Shown here in pieces: positions 7,144 to 11,160 of a stretch of DNA of 11,160 bases; the first letter of the stretch is position 1, and every line of letters starts with the position of its first letter. The position numbers were made by a program, and so were the translations under genes. The notes below the pieces were generated by a model. That model made no database searches. It worked only from the letters and a program-made list of their open reading frames with translations, and was not told the DNA's origin. The stretch comes from Ettlia oleoabundans (lineage: Eukaryota; Chlorophyta; Chlorophyceae; Chlamydomonadales): contig JAAMXP010000481.1 in assembly GCA_019693395.1 (NCBI GenBank), positions 1-11,160 on the forward strand, written 5' to 3'.

Positions 7144-10011
7144 TCATTGGCTGCCATGCTGCATGCGATGCTGTAGTGCTACCTCCACTGCAGCTTCCAC
7201 ATCATCAACCACCACCTGCAGCCAGGGCAGAAGGGATATGGGTGATCCATTAGTAATAGATGTCTATGGGTGGCAAGGCTAACGCGGTGGACAATGAATT
7301 ATCATGATCGCCCGTAGGCTAAAAGCGACAGGTAAACCATGTAGCCATATATGAACTGGCTGCCATGCAGCCAAACATGACCTAAGGCCGGCAGCTAAGT
7401 TACTTCGTAAAGATCTTGCCTGCGCTGGGTCCGCCGGGCTGTTCTCGCGTGCCACACCCGTCTTGGTGACCAGCACCGACACCCAGGGGGTGCCCACCGC
7501 ATTGGCACCCCGCACATCCGCAGCAGGGTTGTCCCCGATGGCATAGATTGCAGAGAAGGGCAGTGGCCGCCGTGACAGCTGGCTGTCTGTGGGTTCTGGA
7601 GGCGTGCCTGGCGCTGCAACCGGCGCGTTGTTGGCTGCAACTGTGAGGCGCTCCCGCCCCAGCTGCTCTGCCTGCGCCACTAGCAACTGCTCTATCAGGA
7701 GGTAAGGCTCCGCATTAGGCTTGCCGAAGTAACGCGCCGGCAGCGGCTCGCCAGTGACCTGACACAGTTGCAATCTGATGCTGGAGGTTGTGGTGGAGTG
7801 CTGTGCTTGCAACCTGCTGAAGCTACATTTATAGACTGTGCAGTTGTATCAAACTATCCCTTCAACTACTGCTGCCTTGAAACCAGTGCGGCTCACCTGC
7901 TGGTACAGCATCTCTAGGCAGGCCGCAAAGGCCCCCTGCCCAAACCGCGGTGCCGGGAATTCGTTGGCCCACAACAGGTCGGGGTTGGAGAAATACAAAT
8001 CCACGAGAGGTGCGCCGCAGGGTGGGATGTGCCCCGGCATGCCGCGCGACACCAGCACATCCACCATCAGCTGCAGGTCCCTGCAGCGGCAACAGCGTTC
8101 AACAGGGGAGGAGGGGTGTGTGCATGGGCGTGCGTACCTGGGTGAAATGGCGAGGAACGGAAGGGGGGAAGGGGGTTGGGGTGTCTCAAACAATCAGCAG
8201 CCACAAAAATTCCAACAACTGTGTGCAAAACGCGCCTCGCTTGGGTAGCTGGGGCCAGGTTCTGAGTCGGGATGCTTCACAGCCAGCAATCACAGCAATG
8301 CATACAGCTGCCAGCTCACAGGTACCAGGTTGAGGGGTCTGTGTATACCATGACTGCCCTGCAATGCAGCAGGCATAGCACAAACCGGTAAAAGGTCACC
8401 CAGGCGGGAATGCTCAGTGTCCATATACAAAACAGTCTGCCGACTCTCACAGGCACACAGCAACAACATGTGTCCCGGGCTGGAGGCTGCGTATGCAGCA
8501 GAGCATCATTGCCACATATTAAAGAATGAACTGCCGTGAAGGTAGCGAGCATCCTCCTAGGTTTTGCTGCTGGGTGGGAATAGGTGCATCGTGGTGGCCG
8601 CACCTGATGGGCCACTGAGCAGAGCCGTATTCTAGTTCAGTCGTGTGGCTGGGAAGGTCCTTGCTGCCAGGGAACAGTCCCTGATCCTCACTGTAGCAAG
8701 GGTGGGCAGGCATTGAATTGAGAAGGTAGACGGGGCAACAATGCAAGCAACTTGCAAGTGGACTGGCACGCAGCCAGGCAAGCAGCCCAGCAGCCAGCAA
8801 CACACGCACTGGAATGGCACAGCTGCGGGCATAGACCTCGCCAGCTGCTGTGTGGTGACCACGTGTTTGAAGCCATAGAAATGAGCCACATCCAACACCT
8901 GCACAGCGCACGACACAGCATGAAAGGGGCACGACAGTGCTGCTACACGCGCACAGTTCGGTCTTCCAATTGTTCAGCAATCGCCCCATTAGTAAGCCAC
9001 CCACCTGCCCTCTCCCTGCCACCAACACTGGCTGGTCTGCGTATTTACTTACTAGCTGGCGGAAGGGCGTGTGGGAGAGCACCACCTGCAGCAGGAGGAA
9101 GAGGAGCAGCAGCAGGGATGCATGCTTGCATTCAAATTCTTTCAAAGCAACATAGCATTGCTATCCACACCTGCACCATATATATATAAGAAACTCACAG
9201 GAGGGCTGATGCTGCCATGTCCTATGTGCTCAACTGGTCCATCAATCTGGCTACATGCCTGAGACTCATTCACGTTCACGCCCAGCCACTTGCTCAGTTG
9301 GTGCGCCTTGGACTGCTCCGTCACCCCGCCGCCATTGGTGAGGAAGGCTAAAGGGTAGCGCGGGCGGGAGCCGTCGGGGGTGTACAGCTTAGCCAGCGCC
9401 CTGCGGGAATGTCAGGCAGGATGATGCAGCAGCAAAGTCAGGACGGGCGATCTGTGGGGAGTGGAGTAGCAAGCAGCCGGCTAAGCATGGCAAGGCCTGC
9501 TGCAACTGGGCTTGGCTCCTGCGAGGCCCGCCTTACTATACGTTCAAGGTATGCATGCACTCACCGCCTGGCCTGCGGCAATGTGCGACGACCCTGGATG
9601 AGCACACCTGAAGGCACATGCATACATGGCAGGGGCTGGGCATACATTTCGAACAAGCAGGCACGCAGGCGACAGAAGTCTGCCAGGCTGCCCCTCAGCC
9701 GTTTTGCAAAACAACAGTGAGCGCAAGCAGCTGGCCCACCATCAATATCAAACACAAAAGCAGGTGGCGCTGAGGCTGATGGCGCTGAGGCTGATGCGTC
9801 GATGAAAGTGGAATATGGGCACCCTGCTCCAACCACGGTGCACGTTGCAGCGGCGGCACGACTGCCGTTCCCGCTCGGTGCAACCTTAGGCGCCGCCTGC
9901 AATATTGCGATCAATGCCTGCACCACAAACAGCTTGACAACAGGCTTGGTGTGTTCAACTGTGCACCGGTGACCGAAACAACCGAACCCCTTTTACCTTG
10001 CAGCGCCGCAT
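7144..10011 (-). CDS. HDHD5: HAD-superfamily hydrolase, CECR5/HDHD5 type (subfamily IIA)
   Basis: Probable organellar HAD phosphatase of the CECR5/HDHD5 family; its physiological substrate is not established. Eleven exons: 10011-9997, 9896-9740, 9607-9565, 9400-9259, 9085-9005, 8898-8837, 8690-8604, 8358-8320, 8080-7897, 7758-7420 and 7215-7144 (stop TGA). They encode 406 residues, close to human HDHD5 (about 420). HAD motifs seen: I, FVFDIDGVLIQG with D55 and D57; II, FLTNGGGVTEQSKA with T93; III, FGKPN with K283; IV, AIGDNPAADV with D346 and D351. Family blocks ESQVVLSHTP, AVMVYTDPSTWY, LQLMVDVL and NPDLLWANEFPAPRFGQGAF match across splice junctions. Exon 1 encodes only MRRCK; ATG 10011 is directly preceded by an in-frame TGA. 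The N terminus is basic and Ala/Ser-rich, fitting an organelle-targeting peptide. Two introns need GC donors. The last exon supplies VVVDDVEAAVEVAL, the usual C-terminal helix. Confidence 0.92.
7216..7419 (-). other. GC-AG intron (last intron of HAD hydrolase gene)
   Basis: The exon ends CAG at 7420 and the intron begins GCAAGA, close to the GC-donor consensus; the acceptor is CTGCAG at 7216. Splicing gives ADPAQ-VVVDDVEAAV in phase 0. Reading through instead gives 58 residues without family resemblance. The GT sites I checked nearby lead to the wrong frame. Confidence 0.75.
8162..8181 (+). other. G-rich tract within an intron
   Basis: Runs of six, five and four G separated by two bases lie in the intron between exons 8 and 9 of the HAD hydrolase gene. 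The transcribed RNA carries the C-rich complement, so any quadruplex would form on DNA, not on the pre-mRNA. Confidence 0.5.
9086..9258 (-). other. GC-AG intron (fourth intron of HAD hydrolase gene)
   Basis: The exon ends TCT-CAG at 9259 and the intron begins GCATGT; the acceptor is CTGCAG at 9086. Splicing gives NESQ-VVLSHTPFRQL, the family's conserved block, in phase 0. Using the GT four bases further in would add four bases and break the frame. Confidence 0.75.
9766..9795. repeat. 15-bp perfect tandem duplication in exon 2
   Basis: GGCGCTGAGGCTGAT occurs twice back to back. On the coding (minus) strand it duplicates a five-residue unit, giving SASAPSASAP in the linker just before the FVFDIDG motif. 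It is in frame and leaves the catalytic domain intact. Confidence 0.9.
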
Positions 10012-10340
10012 TCAAGAGGTGATCACCGCTCGACTGCATAATAGGGGTTGAAGCGTAGCTCCGCGCTCCCTGGATATGTCCAATATATCCAAGCTGGCCA
10101 TGTACGTGGCAGAGCCCCTAGCCGGTCTCTAACTCTTCAGAACCGCACTGCACACGGCAATCTGGAACGACAAACTTGTGCTAGGGTGGCGAAACTTGGT
10201 CGTAGACCGTTCAACAACCCACACGTCACTTCAACCGCGCCTGGGTAGCGCCGGCACAGCGTGATTGTGCGCCGGAGAGCCTGTGTGTGTGGCCTGCAGC
10301 GGAGGCGGCGCCGCAGTGGCGTGCTTCTCCTAACACGTCT
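10012..10340. promoter_or_regulatory. Divergent promoter between HAD hydrolase gene and plus-strand gene
   Basis: These 329 bases separate head-to-head start codons at 10011 (minus) and 10341 (plus). No TATA box stands out. A CCAAT sequence at 10080-10084 sits inside a perfect inverted repeat. The plus-strand frame upstream of 10341 is open to a GTG at 10287 but has no earlier ATG. Confidence 0.55.
10071..10091. promoter_or_regulatory. Inverted repeat with central CCAAT, candidate regulatory site
   Basis: TGGATAT at 10071-10077 and its exact reverse complement ATATCCA at 10085-10091 flank a 7-base spacer ending in CCAAT. It lies 60 bases upstream of the HAD gene ATG and about 250 bases from the plus-strand ATG. 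The symmetry suits a dimeric transcription factor, but no known factor is identified. Confidence 0.35.
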
Positions 10341-11160
10341 ATGAACTCGTTTGGGGACGATGGATGGGGAGAGCTGCTGGTGAAGGGGTTCCCCAACGTG
10401 GGCCTGCTGGACGACTTGCAGGTAGCACACGCATTTCAGGGACGGCTTCATGCGCCTCCTCGCATTCGGTGATCCCAGAAGACTGTTTTCAGAAGACTGT
10501 TCTCTTGCCTCCTCGCAGTTGGACGGCGAGCTTCACGCTGCTGGCATGGCATTGGAATTAGGCGGCCTGGGCAGCTTGGGCTTTGACGAACTGGGCGCTG
10601 GCGGTAATGTGGCGTGCGCCGGAGTCTGCGACCACGCCCCAACCGGCTCTGACCTGCTTGAGAGCCTGCAGCTGGATGCTGCTGCCTTCTTGAACCCAGC
10701 TAGCAGCAGCGACACACAGCATTTGCCCAGCAACAGTGGTAGCGATAGCCCTGTGGTGCTGCCAAGTGTGTCCCCCTCGTCAGCCGCCACGGGGTCGCGC
10801 GGTGCCGCACCGCGTTGTGGCGCTAACGGCGGTCAGGCCAGCCCTGCCACCTCAGAGACTGAGAACAACGGTCGAGGGCGCTCAGACAGCCCGCTGGATG
10901 CCAATAGCCAGCGCACAGCGCAGGCAGGCAGCGCGCCGGCGCACCAACCGCAGCGGCAGATGACAGACGAAGAGAAGCGGCTGGTGAGCCAAGACGTGAT
11001 TTGCCTGCAGTCTCGCTGCGGCTTGCAGCAAACGACTTTGTGTCCCACATTTGGGATGAATGAAAACAAACAAAGAATGGGTTCAGCCTGTATCACCGCT
11101 ATTGCAAGTTGGCACTGCCTGTTTCAAAGCCTTGGATTGTTTTTCGCGTCAGTGCGCCCG
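10341..11160 (+). CDS. N-terminal part of an unknown protein, possibly a bZIP-type transcription factor
   Basis: Exons 10341-10421 and 10519-10983 join in phase 0 (donor GTAGCA, acceptor TCGCAG) and encode residues 1-182; a GTGAGC donor follows at 10984 and the intron runs past the right edge. ATG 10341 is the first ATG. Seen: an acidic and hydrophobic start, MNSFGDDGWGELLVKGF and VGLLDDLQ, then Gly/Leu-rich LELGGLGSLGFDELGAG, then SDLLESLQLDAAAF (about 70-83), then a long Ser/Ala/Pro/Gly/Asn linker, ending in QRQMTDEEKRL. The final segment resembles the residues just ahead of plant bZIP basic regions, and the acidic/hydrophobic N terminus resembles an activation domain. The DNA-binding region itself would be off-window, so the bZIP reading is an inference from position and composition only. 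No enzymatic motif is present. Confidence 0.5.
10454..10517 (+). repeat. Nested direct repeats at the 3' end of intron 1
   Basis: GCCTCCTCGCA occurs at 10454-10464 and again at 10507-10517, where it forms the acceptor. Between them CAGAAGACTGTT occurs at 10476-10487 and 10490-10501 with a 14-base period. Both pairs are perfect and lie inside the intron of the plus-strand gene. Confidence 0.8.
10984..11160 (+). other. Intron 2 of the plus-strand gene (partial)
   Basis: It starts with GTGAGC after CGG-CTG. Possible acceptors (TGCAG near 11007 and 11029) give no sensible continuation, so the intron probably extends beyond the right edge. Confidence 0.5.

Noticed and set aside
7144..7282. Apparent frameshift at the C terminus of the HAD hydrolase
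   Set aside because: A neighbouring frame reads QDLYEVT then stop and briefly looked like a frameshifted end. The GC-AG splice to VVVDDVEAAVEVAL at 7215 explains the C terminus without any frameshift.
7838..8248. 136-codon plus-strand open frame
   Set aside because: It is antisense to exon 9 of the HAD hydrolase, whose minus-strand product matches the family over its full length.
9178..9189. TATA-like alternating AT run
   Set aside because: It lies within the fourth intron of the HAD gene, not upstream of any start codon, so it is probably just a short AT repeat.
10137..10451. 104-codon minus-strand open frame rich in Arg
   Set aside because: It is antisense to the divergent promoter and exon 1 of the plus-strand gene. 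It starts with no good ATG context and cannot be joined to the HAD gene, whose ATG at 10011 is preceded by a stop.
1..11160. CRISPR arrays, insertion sequences, viral or prokaryotic gene clusters
   Set aside because: No spaced repeats, transposase motifs, terminal inverted repeats or polycistronic arrangement were seen; the window is ordinary intron-rich nuclear DNA.

Overview
The window looks like nuclear DNA of a green alga (Chlorophyta). The evidence is intron-dense genes with short exons and introns of roughly 70-340 bases, GC-rich CAG/GCA-biased coding sequence, Ala/Gln/Ser-rich linkers, and a plastid-type cytochrome P450 of the plant/algal CYP97B group. Nothing bacterial (operons, Shine-Dalgarno sites, long uninterrupted genes) is visible. 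No open frame covers a whole gene. I built each model by joining exons at splice sites that keep the frame and restore conserved motifs. Genus and species cannot be given.

Layout from left to right. (1) Minus strand, <1-2241: N-terminal half (312 residues, six exons) of a CYP97B-like P450 that continues past the left edge. (2) 2242-2977: intergenic, no gene seen. (3) Minus strand, 2978-4289: complete four-exon histidine phosphatase (phosphoglycerate mutase-like), 246 residues. (4) Minus strand, 4507-5618: two-exon gene for a 345-residue unrecognised, probably nuclear protein with a degenerate PIP-box-like motif, an acidic patch and a C-terminal Cys cluster. (5) 5619-5993: shared divergent promoter. 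(6) Plus strand, 5994-6973: two-exon gene for a 255-residue divergent histone H2B-like protein whose histone fold is split by an insertion of about 50 residues. (7) Minus strand, 7144-10011: complete 11-exon CECR5/HDHD5-type HAD hydrolase, 406 residues, whose model needs two GC-AG introns. (8) 10012-10340: second divergent promoter, containing a perfect inverted repeat. (9) Plus strand, 10341 to the right edge: first two exons (182 residues) of an unknown protein, possibly a transcription factor.

The genes do not form a pathway. The P450 belongs to carotenoid ring hydroxylation in the plastid; the HAD protein is probably organellar (short basic Ala/Ser-rich N terminus). The divergent pair in (4) and (6) are both probably nuclear, and sharing 375 bp of promoter suggests co-expression. 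The most unusual item is the H2B-like protein: two segments align without gaps to canonical H2B, including the position of the ubiquitinated lysine, but they are separated by a low-complexity insertion in loop L2, the tail is not lysine-rich, and a KEN sequence lies in the C-terminal extension.
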